Shown piece by piece: positions 52,436-61,777 of a DNA stretch of 64,000 bases. The DNA comes from Spirirestis rafaelensis WJT71-NPBG6 (lineage in GTDB: Bacteria; Cyanobacteriota; Cyanobacteriia; Cyanobacteriales; Nostocaceae), in contig JAHHID010000004.1 of assembly GCA_019359015.1 (NCBI GenBank), positions 102,764-166,763 of the forward strand, written 5' to 3'. Numbering within the stretch: the first letter of the stretch is position 1; each line of letters starts with the position of its first letter. The translations under genes and the position numbers were made by a program. The notes under the pieces are model-generated. The model worked only from the letters and a program-made list of their open reading frames with translations, did no database searches and was not told where the DNA came from.

Positions 52436-52879
52436 TTACGGCACAGTAGTAAACTTGACAGTAAAGTTATAGTTACCGGCTCGCAGAGAACGACCTCTAT
52501 CTATAGAGAAATCAATCGTTAAAGGAGTAGTTCCCGCAGGCAAAGGCAGGGGAGCATCACCAGTTTTAGTAGAGCCACCAGAGGGAGTTGTTACAGTAGC
52601 TACAGCAGATATTGGCGTAAATTGTGGTCCTGCAACTTGAATTGGGACAGATACAGTTATATTTGTAGATTGGGTGCAGGTAACATCAATTTTAGTGGGA
52701 GAACCACCAGCAGAAGCAAAAGTAACTAATTTTTTTGGTAGAGTGCCACCTTCAGTTACTAACTGACCAGGAGTAGCTTGAGAGAAAGTACATAAAGGTT
52801 CTGAAGCGGTTGCGCTTTTGAATAGAGTTAAATTAACGGTGATTATTATAAGTGGAATAAATAGCGATCGGCAAATCAT
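52436..52879 (-). CDS. small secreted pilin-like subunit (chaperone-usher locus)
   Basis: A 147-residue exported protein. Signal peptide at 1-26 (SLFIPLIIITVNLTLFKSAT). Two Cys (30 and 68) with the LCTFSQATPGQLV / VTCTQS context allow one disulfide, as in Ig-like pilins. The rest is Thr/Ser/Pro-rich beta strand sequence ending AGNYNFTVKFTTVP, the terminal-strand pattern shared with the neighbour at 52939 and the fragment at 63657. It is 59 bp downstream of that neighbour on the same strand. A pilin role is inferred from the usher and chaperone genes near by. Confidence 0.7.
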   Translation of the reverse strand: MICRSLFIPLIIITVNLTLFKSATASEPLCTFSQATPGQLVTEGGTLPKKLVTFASAGGSPTKIDVTCTQSTNITVSVPIQVAGPQFTPISAVATVTTPSGGSTKTGDAPLPLPAGTTPLTIDFSIDRGRSLRAGNYNFTVKFTTVP

Positions 52880-52938
52880 TTTGCTTTTACTTTCCTGTTG
52901 AAATATCTTGCTATCAAAATTTGCTTAGTTTTCTACTA

Positions 52939-53424
52939 TTAAGGAGACGCGGTGAGAGTTACTGTAAAGCTATATTTACCAGCAGAAATTTTTTGACTTC
53001 CGTTATTTGCTTCCATATTGACTATAATTTTTCCCTCTTGAGTATCTGCTGGTATATTACCGATAGAAGCGTTAGAACTACTAACGTTTAGATTAGGAAG
53101 GTTGGTGCTAGTTGCTGTTGCGGTTAGCTGTGTATCTAAAAATTTTGTTGTACCAGCTTCAATAATATTTTGTTTAGGCTTAGAAATAGTGAGAGTAGCA
53201 GCATTATTGCAATCTATTAACACGCTTGCTGGTGTTCCACCATTTGCACTCTGGAGAATAGTACCACCAGAATTAACAATCAACTCTCCTGGTACAACGC
53301 GATAAAAAGTACAGTTATCTGTAACTGTACCATTAGCACCAGCATCTTGAGCATTAGCACTAGTGGCAAAGGTAACAGTAGTTGCGAGCATGAAAGCTGA
53401 ACTAATTAGCAAGTGACGAATCAT
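52939..53424 (-). CDS. small secreted pilin-like subunit (chaperone-usher locus)
   Basis: A 161-residue exported protein. Signal peptide at 1-25 (ISSAFMLATTVTFATSANA). Two Cys (38 and 72) are spaced as in its neighbour. NCTFYRVVPGELIVNSGG parallels LCTFSQATPGQLVTEGG, so the two are paralogues. The end is AGKYSFTVTLTASP. Probably a fimbrial structural subunit folded with the chaperone at 61778. It is the first gene of a two-gene unit. Confidence 0.72.
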   Translation of the reverse strand: MIRHLLISSAFMLATTVTFATSANAQDAGANGTVTDNCTFYRVVPGELIVNSGGTILQSANGGTPASVLIDCNNAATLTISKPKQNIIEAGTTKFLDTQLTATATSTNLPNLNVSSSNASIGNIPADTQEGKIIVNMEANNGSQKISAGKYSFTVTLTASP

Positions 53425-53594
53425 GCTTGAATATCCATGTATATGCGGATAAGATATCGACCGTTATAGGTTAACTTCAATTTCCAAGCTTTGTGTTGAG
53501 TGAATTAACGGATTTTTATTCCCAGGCTGTCTACGGGAATCATCTAAATATTCTCTTTTTTGGGGACTGACGCAACTAACACATCCTAAACCTT

Positions 53595-53643
53595 CGTAGT
53601 AAGCGTTGAAACGCTTTTTTAGGAAATAAAGTGCCCACTACAA
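53595..53643. repeat. dispersed double hairpin (copy 2)
   Basis: CGTAGTAAGCGTTGAAACGCTT followed by a degenerate GTGCCCACTAC. Same family as 12821-12870. Confidence 0.55.
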
Positions 53644-53959
53644 GCCTCAATTTTTTATTTTAATATCGAATTTTAAGTATAAATACGTAAAACTCATCAT
53701 TTGTAATTTTGTAATTCACAATAAAGGTTAGATTATTTTTAAGTTATTAAATAAAAAGCTACTTCAATTCATTAACTAATTCCAAATCGCTCTACAAACT
53801 CTTTAGAACAAACATAGTGTAACTACTGAGGCACTGATTTATCTCTCCAGTTGATAATTATTAGCTAATGGCTATTTTTATTTTGATTTATGTTTAATAA
53901 ATCAATTTGTTTCTATTTGAAAATTTTATTTTAGCCATTATTTGCAAACATCAACAATA

Positions 53960-54208
53960 GACCTATTGCAAAAATCGGTAAATGTCCTCAGGCTGTAAGC
54001 CGCTGGATCTATAGCAATTTTTGGTTTGGTGAGGTATACGCTATGACCTCACCCCGATAAAGCTTCGCTTTATCTCCCCTCTCCTTAACAAGGAGAGGGG
54101 TTAGGGGTGAGGTTTTCAGTTGCACTTGACGAAGGAAAGAAAACCGCTATAAAAACAAAGCTCACCTACGCGGGCTTAACATCCCAAAAAAGACTTTTGC
54201 AATAAGTT
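53960..54208. mobile_element. MITE-like element with GACYTATTGCAAAAATC ends
   Basis: GACCTATTGCAAAAATC at 53960 is inverted, with four mismatches, at 54192-54208. A further end-like copy is at about 52404-52424. The interior holds the palindrome CCTCACCCC...GGGGTGAGG (54047-54112), which is a separate dispersed repeat also found at 62801, 63352 and inside the usher gene. Confidence 0.55.
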
Positions 54209-54253
54209 TAATGTTAGATAAAACTTTTCTTAACTAAATCAATTTAAACAATT

Positions 54254-57200
54254 ATGATACTGCAATCAAACGACTCTTTAGTAAAATCTGTTTTGCAAGA
54301 AGAAAGAGAAATTATATTTATTGATCCCAATGTAGAAGATTACCAGAGTCTAATAGGTGGTATCAATCCAGATACAAAAGTCGTGATTCTAGACAGGATG
54401 AAAGACGGGGTATCACAAATTACTGAGTCTTTGCAGGGTGGTAAATATAAGGCTGTTCATATAGTTTCCCACGGCAGTGAGGGAAGTTTGCAGTTGGGGT
54501 CAAAGCAACTAAATTCGGCTAATTTCGATTCTTATAAAAGTCAGTTGCAGCAGTGGGCAAATTCCCTCACAGAAGATGCTGACATCTTGCTTTATGGTTG
54601 CGATGTGGCTACGGGGGAAACTGGTGTAGGTTTTGTGCAGCAGTTGAGTCAGTTAACTGGTGCGGATGTGGCAGCATCGGATGATTTGACGGGGAGCGCT
54701 GCGCTTGGTGGGGATTGGGATTTAGAGGTGAAGACGGGGAAGATTGAGGCTAATTTGCCGTTTCAAACATCGGTGTTAGAAAGTTACAACGGTATCCTCC
54801 TCGGTAGTACCAGTATTGTAATTAGCCAAATTTACGGCGGTGGTGGTAACAATGGAGCGACTTACAAAAATGATTTTATTGAACTATTCAATCGTGGAAC
54901 GACTGCTGTAAATGTCTCAGGGTGGTCGGTGCAATACGCCTCTGCGACTGGTACAAGCTGGACAGGAACGAATCTTTCTGGTGTTATTGCTGCGGGTAGT
55001 TACTATCTCATTCAAGAAGCGAGTGGTGGGTCAAACGGAGCCGATTTGCCTGCGCCGGATGTAACAACAGGCGCGATTAAGATGAGTGCTACAGCAGGTA
55101 AAGTAAGGCTTGTTAATAATCAAAGTCAAGTAATTGATTTAGTAGGCTATGGCTCTACTGCTGATAGTTCTGAAACAAATCCCGTGTCAGTTCCAACTAA
55201 CAACAAAAATGCTCTAGTACGCAAACGAGGAAATCAAGACACAGATAATAACTCAACTGACTTTACGCTAGCAGCAGCAAACCCACGTAATAGCGCGACA
55301 GCATCGCCTATGCCTAAACTCAGTTCGCCAGCATCAAGCTTAACTTACGCCGAAAATGCTGGCTTTGTAATACTCGATAATACAATCACAGTCACCGATT
55401 CTGATTCCACAAATTTTAACGGTGGCAAGTTGGTTGTAGATTTCAGCAGTGGGGCAAATACTGATGATATTTTGTTAATTCGCAATAATCCCACAGCAGG
55501 CTTTTTCGCTGGTGTGGATATTCCTGGTCTTAACTTGATTAAGATAGGGGCTACAGCTGCTACAGCTACAACAATAGGCGCTTTTACTGGAGGTTTAAAT
55601 GGTAATTTTTTAGAAGTAACCTTTAATACCAGTGCTACTCCTACGGCGGTGCAGACGCTAATAAGTAATATCGCTTATAATAATATCTCAGATAATCCAT
55701 TAGCAGGCGATCGCAAAGTCCGCTTCCAGTTGACAGATGACACGGGTTTAACTAGCGCTCCAGTAACCAAAACCATTAGTCTGACAGCAGTCAACGATGC
55801 TCCTGTTATCGCCATTCCCGGCGCATCATTCGACCTATATAATGGCACTGGCACACCCAATTCTCAAGGATTTATATATCAGACTCTTCCCTATCTTCCT
55901 ACAGGTACTATACAAAATGGGAATCAATTAAATACTAGTACCACCATAACTGACTATGTGGGATATGCTGCCAAAGCTGAGTTAATGCCCATTCTTGACC
56001 GCAACACGGGATATAGCATTAAATTTAGCGCCCAGATTACCTCTGAAAACCACTCTAATTCGGGTGCTGATAAAAATGGCGATGGAAAGGCTGATAGAGC
56101 TGGTTTTAGCGTTACGGTTATCGGCAATGACAAAAAAGGTCTTGAACTAGGTTTCTGGACTAATGAAATCTGGGCGCAAAATGATGGCATTGCTGAACCT
56201 CCAGGGGGCAACCTTTTCACCCACGGGGAGGGAACAACAAATTTTACCACCACTACTCAAAAGTCTTACGAACTCAAGATACTCGGTAATAACTACAGCC
56301 TTTTTGCTGATAACAACCAAAATGCAATCCTCAGTGGCAACCTACGAGACTATACCAGCTCTACTACACCTGCTTTTCTTCCCTCTAATCCGTACAATAC
56401 ACCTAACTTCCTGTTCTTTGGTGATAACACCCCTACTTCCAGTGCTGATTTCAAACTAGGTGCTATATCAATCACCACAGGTTCCACTCCCGGTTCTATA
56501 TCCGTTAATGAAGACACGGGTATAAACGTTAAAGGTGTCAGCATTAATGATGTTGACTCTGGAAGTGTCACCGCTACCCTGAAAGTTAACAGTGGAAAAT
56601 TAACGGTAAGTACTGGTATTTCTGGCGGTGTTACCTCTGTAAATAACAATGGTACTGGAGAAGTAATTCTTAGTGGTACTCTCAGCCAAATTAATAATAC
56701 CTTGGCTGCTACTAACGGACTAACCTATAAAGGCAATCAAGACTTCTTCGGTAACGATACTCTCTCGGTTAGTGCTACTGATGGTATAACTCCAGGCAGC
56801 CCAAAAACAGTTTCAATCATCGTTAACCCTGTAAACGATGCCCCCGTAGTAGAAGCAAGCAAAACCATTACGCTGAATGAGGATGCCAGCAATACAGCAC
56901 TAAACATTACCGCACCCACGGATGTTGATGGCGACACTCTTACCATTACTGTTACTGGACTGCCTGATGCTATCAAGGGTAAGGTTTACCTAGCAGATGG
57001 CGTAACACAAGTTAACAATAATCAAATACTCACCGCTGCTCAACTAACAGGATTGGTATTCAGTCCCGTTGCCGATGCTAACGGCATTGCAGGTAGCTTT
57101 AGCTACAGCGTAAGTGATGGTACAGTTAATAGCAGCCAAACCATCACGTTAAATATCAACCCTGTAAACGATCGCCCAACCTTCACTATTGCTAATAACC

Positions 57201-57769
57201 AAAGCGTCAAAACAGGTCTGACACAAACGATCGCTCTTTGGGCAAGCGGCTTTAATTCTGGTGCTGCCAATGAAACACAAAGTGTCGCAGGGTACATAGT
57301 TAAGGTTGTCAACAACGTTAACGCTGATATTTTTGATGTTGCACCAACAATTAACTTAGCAGGTGATTTAACTTACACAGCCAAGAGTGGAATTACTGCT
57401 AGCAAAACAGCGACAATTGAAGTCCAAGTCCAGGATAACGGTGGTACTGCTAATGGTGGTGTCGATACCTCAGGACCTCAAACTTTCACAATCACCGTCA
57501 ATCCCACAGCTACTAACTCGATAAATGGTACGCCAAATCCTGATACTTTAATGGGAACAGACCAAAGCGATCGCATTTCCGGTTTAGATAGTGACGACAT
57601 CATTTATGGTGGATTGGGTAGCGATCGCATTTTTGGCGGCAATGGTAATGATATTTTATATGGCGATTTAGGCATCAAATCCGACAATTCGGACATCCAA
57701 CCAGCTTATGGTCTAACTTTTAGCATGAATGATACTATCGCTGGTGGTGCGGGCAACGATAAAATTTAA
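54254..57769 (+). CDS. large DUF4347/lamin-tail/cadherin-like RTX surface protein, truncated
   Basis: A 1171-residue putative adhesin. Domains in order: DUF4347 (about 15-178; IFIDPNVEDYQSLIGGI, VHIVSHGSEGSLQLG, LLYGCDVATGETG), lamin-tail-like domain (about 185-305; IVISQIYGGGGNNGA, DFIELFNRGTTAVNVSGWS), cadherin-like region (about 350-515), a middle domain with the calcium loop DKNGDGKAD (about 520-735), tandem cadherin-like/VCBS repeats (about 740-1110), and the start of RTX nonapeptides (about 1115-1171; GGNGNDILYGD, GGAGNDKI). There is no N-terminal signal; such proteins are usually exported by type I secretion using the C-terminus. A TAA at 57767 cuts it inside the RTX repeats while the frame continues to 58105. 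Confidence 0.85.
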   Translation: MILQSNDSLVKSVLQEEREIIFIDPNVEDYQSLIGGINPDTKVVILDRMKDGVSQITESLQGGKYKAVHIVSHGSEGSLQLGSKQLNSANFDSYKSQLQQWANSLTEDADILLYGCDVATGETGVGFVQQLSQLTGADVAASDDLTGSAALGGDWDLEVKTGKIEANLPFQTSVLESYNGILLGSTSIVISQIYGGGGNNGATYKNDFIELFNRGTTAVNVSGWSVQYASATGTSWTGTNLSGVIAAGSYYLIQEASGGSNGADLPAPDVTTGAIKMSATAGKVRLVNNQSQVIDLVGYGSTADSSETNPVSVPTNNKNALVRKRGNQDTDNNSTDFTLAAANPRNSATASPMPKLSSPASSLTYAENAGFVILDNTITVTDSDSTNFNGGKLVVDFSSGANTDDILLIRNNPTAGFFAGVDIPGLNLIKIGATAATATTIGAFTGGLNGNFLEVTFNTSATPTAVQTLISNIAYNNISDNPLAGDRKVRFQLTDDTGLTSAPVTKTISLTAVNDAPVIAIPGASFDLYNGTGTPNSQGFIYQTLPYLPTGTIQNGNQLNTSTTITDYVGYAAKAELMPILDRNTGYSIKFSAQITSENHSNSGADKNGDGKADRAGFSVTVIGNDKKGLELGFWTNEIWAQNDGIAEPPGGNLFTHGEGTTNFTTTTQKSYELKILGNNYSLFADNNQNAILSGNLRDYTSSTTPAFLPSNPYNTPNFLFFGDNTPTSSADFKLGAISITTGSTPGSISVNEDTGINVKGVSINDVDSGSVTATLKVNSGKLTVSTGISGGVTSVNNNGTGEVILSGTLSQINNTLAATNGLTYKGNQDFFGNDTLSVSATDGITPGSPKTVSIIVNPVNDAPVVEASKTITLNEDASNTALNITAPTDVDGDTLTITVTGLPDAIKGKVYLADGVTQVNNNQILTAAQLTGLVFSPVADANGIAGSFSYSVSDGTVNSSQTITLNINPVNDRPTFTIANNQSVKTGLTQTIALWASGFNSGAANETQSVAGYIVKVVNNVNADIFDVAPTINLAGDLTYTAKSGITASKTATIEVQVQDNGGTANGGVDTSGPQTFTITVNPTATNSINGTPNPDTLMGTDQSDRISGLDSDDIIYGGLGSDRIFGGNGNDILYGDLGIKSDNSDIQPAYGLTFSMNDTIAGGAGNDKI

Positions 57770-58105
57770 GGCAATCTTGGCAATGATAAGCTTTATGGTG
57801 ATGAGGGAGATGACGTCATCTGGGGTGGCGATGGTGATGATGAAATCTGGGGCGGATATGGCAATGATATCCTTAATGGTGGTGCTGGTAAAGATGCCTT
57901 TGTCTTAGTTAGAGGTCAGGGTGCAGATATTATCATGGATTTTACAAGTCAAGATGTGCTTGGTTGTGCTGGTGCTTTGAGATATAGTTCGTTGTTATTT
58001 GAACAGAAAAATGGCGACACTTTAATTACTGATAAAGCCACAAGCGAACTATTAGCGACTCTCAAAGGCTTTACCGATACTCCTAACATTGGAGGTCTGT
58101 TTTAA
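57770..58105 (+). pseudogene. C-terminal RTX and secretion-signal region cut off by the stop
   Basis: The same reading frame continues after TAA: GNLGNDKLYGDEGDDVIWGG, DGDDEIWGGYGNDILNGGAG, then KDAFVLVRGQGADIIMDF and on to TPNIGGLF and stop at 58103. This is a normal RTX protein end. One base change (TAT to TAA, where Tyr/Ile is expected in GGAGNDKIxG) explains the break. Confidence 0.85.
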
Positions 58106-58117
58106 AACAGTGTTTGG

Positions 58118-58235
58118 CGTTTCGGCCTTGCTGATTTCATGTATGAAAATGATTGTGCGTGATGTCAAAACCCTTGTAGAGACGCGATATATCGCGTCTC
58201 TACATCCGGATTCATACTGGGATTCAACTCAGGAG
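58118..58235. repeat. degenerate inverted-repeat element with GTAGAGACGCGAT palindrome
   Basis: GGCCTTGCTGATTTC...TATGAA at the left and TTCATAC...ATTCAACTC at the right resemble decayed ends of the 39187-39388 element. The centre is the perfect palindrome GTAGAGACGCGATA/TATCGCGTCTCTAC (58176-58203). Confidence 0.45.
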
Positions 58236-58251
58236 TAAAGGATGAACTCAT

Positions 58252-58497
58252 CTATGAAATCACCTCAATCAACTCCTGTCGATGGCTAGTTAACTCGAAG
58301 GTGATAGAACCTACATAGTCAGGCAGGACAATTCTATTAAGAACGACGAGTTCTGGAATCATTACTCGCAGTTTCTGTGTTAAAGCCTCTATTGTCTCAG
58401 CTTCTGTTACTAACCCTGGTACGTCTTCACTGGTTGCAACCCAGACTAAAGCTTCTGAATCCCAAAATGCCTCTACCTTGCAGATAAATTGTGTCAT
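58252..58497 (-). CDS. DUF1902 protein (HicB-like antitoxin type)
   Basis: An 81-residue protein from ATG 58497; a TTG six codons upstream is less likely. FICKVEAFWDSEALVWVATS, DVPGLVTEAETIEALTQKL are the DUF1902/HicB-like fold. Such proteins are often antitoxins paired with a HicA-type toxin, but no HicA-like gene adjoins it. Orphan, or a partner elsewhere. It sits between the RTX and usher genes, on the usher strand. Confidence 0.75.
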   Translation of the reverse strand: MTQFICKVEAFWDSEALVWVATSEDVPGLVTEAETIEALTQKLRVMIPELVVLNRIVLPDYVGSITFELTSHRQELIEVIS

Positions 58498-58568
58498 TGT
58501 CAAGCGTTCTGTCAAATTTATTTATCTTTCTCTTTATTTAGTAACGCACTTTGATTTATTCTTACCAA

Positions 58569-58641
58569 GCTCTGCCTGCTAACATACTTTCATTTTAGCA
58601 GGCAGAGCCTACTGGAAGGCATTCCCATGCAGAGCATGGGA
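58569..58641. repeat. two hairpins downstream of the usher gene
   Basis: GCTCTGCCTGCTA/TAGCAGGCAGAGC (13-bp perfect stem, 58569-58608) and TTCCCATGC/GCATGGGAA (58622-58641). They lie between the usher stop and the DUF1902 start. No T run, so terminator use is uncertain. Confidence 0.55.
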
Positions 58642-58688
58642 ACGATAAAAACGAGAAAATAGCGCTGAAGCGCTCACTACTTACTTAT

Positions 58689-61600
58689 TTATTTATCTTT
58701 ATTTTGATTTGGCAATGCAGTTTGATTTCCACTCGTAATTACGGCTCTAAATTCTTGATTTTCTAACTGTTGAATATTGACTTCTTGAAAACCGAGCGAA
58801 GAATTATCTAATTTTAATGTCATACCACTAACCGATTTATCATTAATCAATAAATCGTAAGTGCCTTGTTGTAGTCTTTCTAAATAATAAACTCCAGCGG
58901 TGTTGGTAACGGAAAATAACCGCACTTTAGAGTCTTTAGAAACTGCTTCTACCCTCGCACCATTAATTGGTTTACCTTCAGCATCGGTAATAACTCCGGA
59001 AAAGGTATAAGCACGAGTTAATGGTAATAATACTGGTGTGTAGGAACCTGCGATAACATCGACAGCATAAGCGTCAGTAGTAGCTTGCCAATCTTCGGGG
59101 AAACCGGCTGGATCTAAATCTAAACGATAAGTGCCTGGATTTAAGCGTACCAAAATGCGATCGCTTTGAATATCTGGTTGCAATGATTTGACAACTCTAT
59201 TGTTAATGAGCAGCAATGTATCGGGATTTTCTGTATATAATTTTTCACTACTATCGAATTTGCCGTTATTATTGTTATCAAAGAACGGCTGAATCAATAA
59301 ACCACCTTGGGTACGGAAATAATCAGAACGTCTATCCCCTGGTGTAATACCGCGTTGCAAACCTGCGCTAGAAACTAAGTCTATATTAAAGCTGGCTTGG
59401 TCAGAGGTTACGGATACGCCTTGATAACGCGCCCGCAACAAAATTCCTGGTAAAATTGTAGTTGATAATGAAGCGACAGGTCCGTTACCCTGAGAACCAA
59501 TACCATAACCTAACTGCGCTTCCCAACGATAATTACCATCGCTAGCGCGTTGTGCAGAACGATAGCGCCAACCTAAGGTAAGTAAGTTATTACTTAAATT
59601 TTGACTGCGGGTTTCATAACTTACTAGCAGCGAGTTTCCTAAGTTCAAAAAGCTGCTGTTTCTAGAGAAATTATAGGTAAATTCCGACAAAGTGCCGATT
59701 TCGTTACCGCGTTGATTTAATTCTAATCTGCCGAGACGTTGCAGCAAAGTCCAGCGCAGGCGATTTTCTGTATCTAGGCTAATACGAGCAAAAGTAAAAG
59801 CGTTTCTGCCGCTAAAGTTCAATTGTACACCACCGCCTGTAGCGTCGCGGCTATCGGTGGTGGCAAATAAACTTAAACCAGGAAAAACGCGCCAATCTAA
59901 GTTAAAACGATTAGAAAAGCGATCGCTTGTAAATGATGCACTCAAACTACGAGTAGGATTAAAACGGATATCTGCGTTCACATCCCATTTACTACCGCTG
60001 AGTGCGGAAACTGCGATTTCTAAAGGCAAATTTGACGGACGATAAAATATTTCTGCCAAACCTCTGGCGGAATCGTCGTATACTCCACCTACACCGACTG
60101 TGAGATTTTCTGATAAACCCCATCTTTGGGCGATTCCACCGCGAAAATCAGAAAAGTTGCCCAACAGACTGTTATTTAATTCTCGTCGCAACCCACCAGA
60201 AAAAACTAAGGCAGAAGAACCTGCGGGTAACTGTCCTGGTACAATTGAGTAGGTAGCTTCGCGAATTTCTGGTTGAGCGGTGAGTCGTCCTTCTGGGTAA
60301 AGCAAGACGCGGTAACTACTGCCATAATATTGATTCTCGCTTCTGACGTTTTCAAAGCGGTAAATTCCGGAAGAATCTACCAAGACTTCGCCAACTACGC
60401 GATCGCCAAATGCTTCTGCTAACCTGACTAATGTACCCGGTTGAGCCGTACCTGTAATTGTCCTGCCAATTTGTGAAGCTTGCAACCGCAAACGCGGATC
60501 GACAAATCCACCACCAAACAGTTGCGGTGGAGTAAATCCTTGTCGTTGAATATATGTAAAGCCCCAATAATCGCTTGCACCCTGACTGCGCCAAAAAGTT
60601 GGCTGGGAACCGAAGATATAATCAGATCGATCATTTGGTCGATAAAATTGTGCTTCTGCTAATCTCCAACTTGATGCGTCTTGGAAATTTGGTTGATCTG
60701 TACGCACAAACCAACTACCACCAAACAAACTACCAACCGCGAGAAAATCACCTCTGTAACTGGCTGATGTGCCTTCCGAACCGCTTGCATTAACTTTTTG
60801 TTCAATTGCGCCAAAACTGAAATTACCAGGTGCAATTCGTGGTATACCTTGTAATATAATCGGCGGTTCTGCTTGCCCAATTCTCGAACTTGATTGATTG
60901 AGCCAAGGTACATCTAGCTCAATTACGTAATCGTTGATGTTGAATTGTGCTTTGATGCCAAATAAAGTATCTAAATCTTGAATGGAAAATACTAAACCTA
61001 ATTCTGGATCGTTGCGAAGTTTTTTTGGGTCGATGCGAGTTATAATACCAGGCGATCGCACTTCTAATTGACCATCTGGTAAATTTTTTAAGTCTAATTT
61101 CAACGCTTGAATCACATCATCAAACGGTAACAGCCAATTTTCAAAGTTAATTGCTTGCGTTCCGTCTTCTTGACCCCGGATAATCACACTAGGGTTGACG
61201 TTGCGTTTGCCCACACTCAAACCAACCGGAAATGTGCTGAAGTCCTTTGTCTTTTTTTCCAATTCAGATTTAACTTCCGGTGTCAGTATTTCCGACTTTG
61301 GCTGCTGAATTTTTTCTGCTAAATCAGTAGCAACGTTATCTGGAAGACCTAACCCCCCAACCCCCTTCCCTATGAGGGAAGGGGGAGAATTAAAGCCTCT
61401 CTCCTTGTAGGAGAGAGGTTTGGAGAGAGGTCTCCCAGATTTCACCGCTTCCCGATATTCAATAAGTCTCTCCCGCAGATCCGCACGACTAGTTTCATTA
61501 ATCGGTAAGCTTTTTAACCTTTCTTCCAAAGACAGTGAATCGTAGTTCGTCTGATCTGAAGTTGCATTCATCGGTTTGACCCCCCGTTGGCTTGTGTCAA

Positions 61601-61769
61601 CACTCCCCTCTCCTTTATAAAAAGAGGGGTTAGGGGGTGAGGTATTATCTATTTCTTCGCCTATAACAGTTTTTTCTGAGGGATTAGGGGTCAGGTTCTT
61701 AGCTTTAGCTGGAGTAGCGCAAAAAAGGCAAACCGCAAACGCACAAAGGTAAAATAGGGGATTTTTCAC
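58689..61769 (-). CDS. usher-like outer-membrane protein
   Basis: A 1026-residue protein, probably the assembly pore of a chaperone-usher pilus. Signal peptide at 1-23 (FAVCLFCATPAKA); GTG start. After a variable region (25-190) come a periplasmic part (FENWLLPFDDVIQALKLDLK, IQDLDTLFGIKAQF), a plug-like RLQASQIGRTITGTAQPGTL, then beta-barrel strands (about 520-800). The C-terminus has FDNNNNGKFDSSEK and a carboxypeptidase-regulatory-like Ig domain (ITDAEGKPINGARVEAVS). Two inserts, at about 43-55 and 113-141, are coded by intergenic-type palindromic repeats. The chaperone gene ends 8 bp upstream, so the two are co-transcribed. Confidence 0.78.
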   Translation of the reverse strand: MKNPLFYLCAFAVCLFCATPAKAKNLTPNPSEKTVIGEEIDNTSPPNPSFYKGEGSVDTSQRGVKPMNATSDQTNYDSLSLEERLKSLPINETSRADLRERLIEYREAVKSGRPLSKPLSYKERGFNSPPSLIGKGVGGLGLPDNVATDLAEKIQQPKSEILTPEVKSELEKKTKDFSTFPVGLSVGKRNVNPSVIIRGQEDGTQAINFENWLLPFDDVIQALKLDLKNLPDGQLEVRSPGIITRIDPKKLRNDPELGLVFSIQDLDTLFGIKAQFNINDYVIELDVPWLNQSSSRIGQAEPPIILQGIPRIAPGNFSFGAIEQKVNASGSEGTSASYRGDFLAVGSLFGGSWFVRTDQPNFQDASSWRLAEAQFYRPNDRSDYIFGSQPTFWRSQGASDYWGFTYIQRQGFTPPQLFGGGFVDPRLRLQASQIGRTITGTAQPGTLVRLAEAFGDRVVGEVLVDSSGIYRFENVRSENQYYGSSYRVLLYPEGRLTAQPEIREATYSIVPGQLPAGSSALVFSGGLRRELNNSLLGNFSDFRGGIAQRWGLSENLTVGVGGVYDDSARGLAEIFYRPSNLPLEIAVSALSGSKWDVNADIRFNPTRSLSASFTSDRFSNRFNLDWRVFPGLSLFATTDSRDATGGGVQLNFSGRNAFTFARISLDTENRLRWTLLQRLGRLELNQRGNEIGTLSEFTYNFSRNSSFLNLGNSLLVSYETRSQNLSNNLLTLGWRYRSAQRASDGNYRWEAQLGYGIGSQGNGPVASLSTTILPGILLRARYQGVSVTSDQASFNIDLVSSAGLQRGITPGDRRSDYFRTQGGLLIQPFFDNNNNGKFDSSEKLYTENPDTLLLINNRVVKSLQPDIQSDRILVRLNPGTYRLDLDPAGFPEDWQATTDAYAVDVIAGSYTPVLLPLTRAYTFSGVITDAEGKPINGARVEAVSKDSKVRLFSVTNTAGVYYLERLQQGTYDLLINDKSVSGMTLKLDNSSLGFQEVNIQQLENQEFRAVITSGNQTALPNQNKDK
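61347..61433. repeat. palindromic repeat inside the usher gene (insert 2)
   Basis: CCCCCTTCCCTATGAGGGAAGGGGG and CTCTCTCCTTGTAGGAGAGAG palindromes, read in frame as RPLSKPLSYKERGF and SPPSLIGKGVGGLG. Same class as the intergenic CTCACCCC...GGGGTGAG elements. Confidence 0.75.
61602..61642. repeat. palindromic repeat inside the usher gene (insert 1)
   Basis: CTCCCCTCTCC...GAGGGGTTAGGGGGTGAGG, read in frame as TSPPNPSFYKGEGS. Its composition matches the intergenic elements at 54047 and 63352. Confidence 0.72.
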
Positions 61770-61777
61770 GCTGACTT

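Larger units (their letters stand above)
53425..54253. other. 829-bp intergenic region with repeats
   Basis: Divergent promoter region between the pilin-like genes and the RTX protein gene. It contains the double hairpin at 53595-53643, a very AT-rich stretch (53660-53940) and the inverted-repeat element at 53960-54208, which ends 45 bp before the RTX gene start. No gene seen. Confidence 0.5.
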
